Origin: Drosophila persimilis
Lineage: Eukaryota > Arthropoda > Insecta > Diptera > Drosophilidae
Assembly: GCF_003286085.1 (NCBI RefSeq)
Contig: NW_020825298.1
Coordinates: 9,672,001 to 9,736,000 of the forward strand
DNA: 64,000 nt
Direction of reading: 5' to 3'
The notes beneath the pieces are model-generated. The model did not search any database. It saw only the letters and a program-made list of their open reading frames with translations, and was not told where the DNA came from. The translations under genes were made by a program, and so were the position numbers. Position 1 is the stretch's first letter, and each line of letters starts with the position of its first letter. This document shows positions 63,716-64,000 of the stretch, one piece after another.

Positions 63716-63799
63716 CTAGAGTACAGTCATGGCGATAAGCATGAGGGCGACGAGTATGAGCCAAGGGCAGATGAACATCAGGCAGGCGACTTCAAACAT
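63716..63799 (-). CDS. candidate 27-aa hydrophobic micropeptide
   Basis: ATG at 63799-63797, TAG at 63718-63716. The peptide begins MFEVACLMFICPW and is almost wholly hydrophobic, so it would span a membrane once. Overlapping minus-strand frames are open on both sides: a Lys/Pro-rich one upstream and one downstream ending at 63537. AATAAA lies at 63414-63409 on the same strand. No family is recognised and it may be chance. Confidence 0.15.
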   Translation of the reverse strand: MFEVACLMFICPWLILVALMLIAMTVL

Positions 63800-64000
63800 G
63801 TTTGCTTCGGCTTCGGCTTCCCCTTCACTCTTGTGGCTTTGCTGGGTCTCTGTTGTTCTTTCTGGTTAGGGGTTGATATTGGTTTGTCCTCAATTAGATC
63901 TCTTTTGGGCCGGACAACTGTTGCTGGTGGATGGAGGGCCACTGCCGTTTTACGCTTTTAGTTTTTTATATGGTCTCTGGATCTGCTGCCACAACACCAA

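Larger units (their letters stand above)
51858..64000 (+). other. next bun intron, running past the window end
   Basis: Starts at the weak donor GTCGGT (51858). It contains an AT-rich stretch (52200-52620), repeat copy 2 (52872-53086), a ratchet point at 57015, and a few low-confidence open frames listed separately. No TSC-box sequence was recognised, so the downstream bun exons are outside the window. Confidence 0.6.

Noticed and set aside
1..64000. tRNA, rRNA, CRISPR array, prokaryotic operon or viral genes
   Set aside because: No tRNA A/B-box pairs with a cloverleaf, rRNA sequence or regularly spaced direct-repeat/spacer array were recognised; the window is insect nuclear DNA.

Overview
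This is eukaryotic, intron-rich DNA from a Drosophila-type fly. The evidence is a recognisable bunched (bun) long-isoform exon, CAG/CAA-coded polyglutamine, fly-style splice sites with CTAAT/CTAAC branch points, a DRE (TATCGATA), GAGA tracts and dense GT/CT/GA microsatellites. I could not determine the species. Everything I can assign to bun lies on the + strand. The window covers the upstream region and 5' part of the gene. The exons for the TSC box (dimerisation helix plus leucine zipper) were not seen and must lie beyond position 64000.

Layout. 1-12.1 kb: probable upstream flank with no convincing gene. It holds two diverged, disrupted copies of one transcription-unit-like sequence in opposite orientation (about 6.51-7.21 kb on -, 10.93-11.59 kb on +). 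11.6-13.9 kb: probable promoter and first non-coding exon (three E2F-type sites, a DRE, motif-6-like elements, then a leader-like GAGA/GT-rich stretch). 13.9-19.33 kb: first intron. 19,335-23,605: large exon with about 1 kb of uORF-containing leader, then 1,077 codons of the BunA/TSC22D-long N-terminus with both conserved long-isoform blocks (SFEITSV and RFKVV...RGRWMCMDY). 23.6-51.1 kb: 27.5 kb intron. 51,120-51,857: a 246-codon exon, phase 2 at both ends, so it can be included or skipped without changing frame. 51.9-64 kb: start of the next intron.

The most notable structure is in the introns. At 46,149/46,150 and 57,014/57,015 a branch point and pyrimidine tract lead to an AG followed at once by a good 5' splice site (CAG|GTAAGC and CAG|GTATGT). 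These are zero-length exons, the signature of recursive (ratchet) splicing, and they bracket the frame-neutral cassette exon. A same-strand cluster of the octamer CAAGCAGT lies 100-300 nt upstream of the first ratchet point.

Other observations include several dispersed and tandem repeats, a G18/C16 complementary pair in the large intron, possible internal promoters near 32.5-33.2 kb and 44.7-44.95 kb, and a few low-confidence nested or small reading frames (58.4, 58.95-59.4 and 63.5-63.9 kb).
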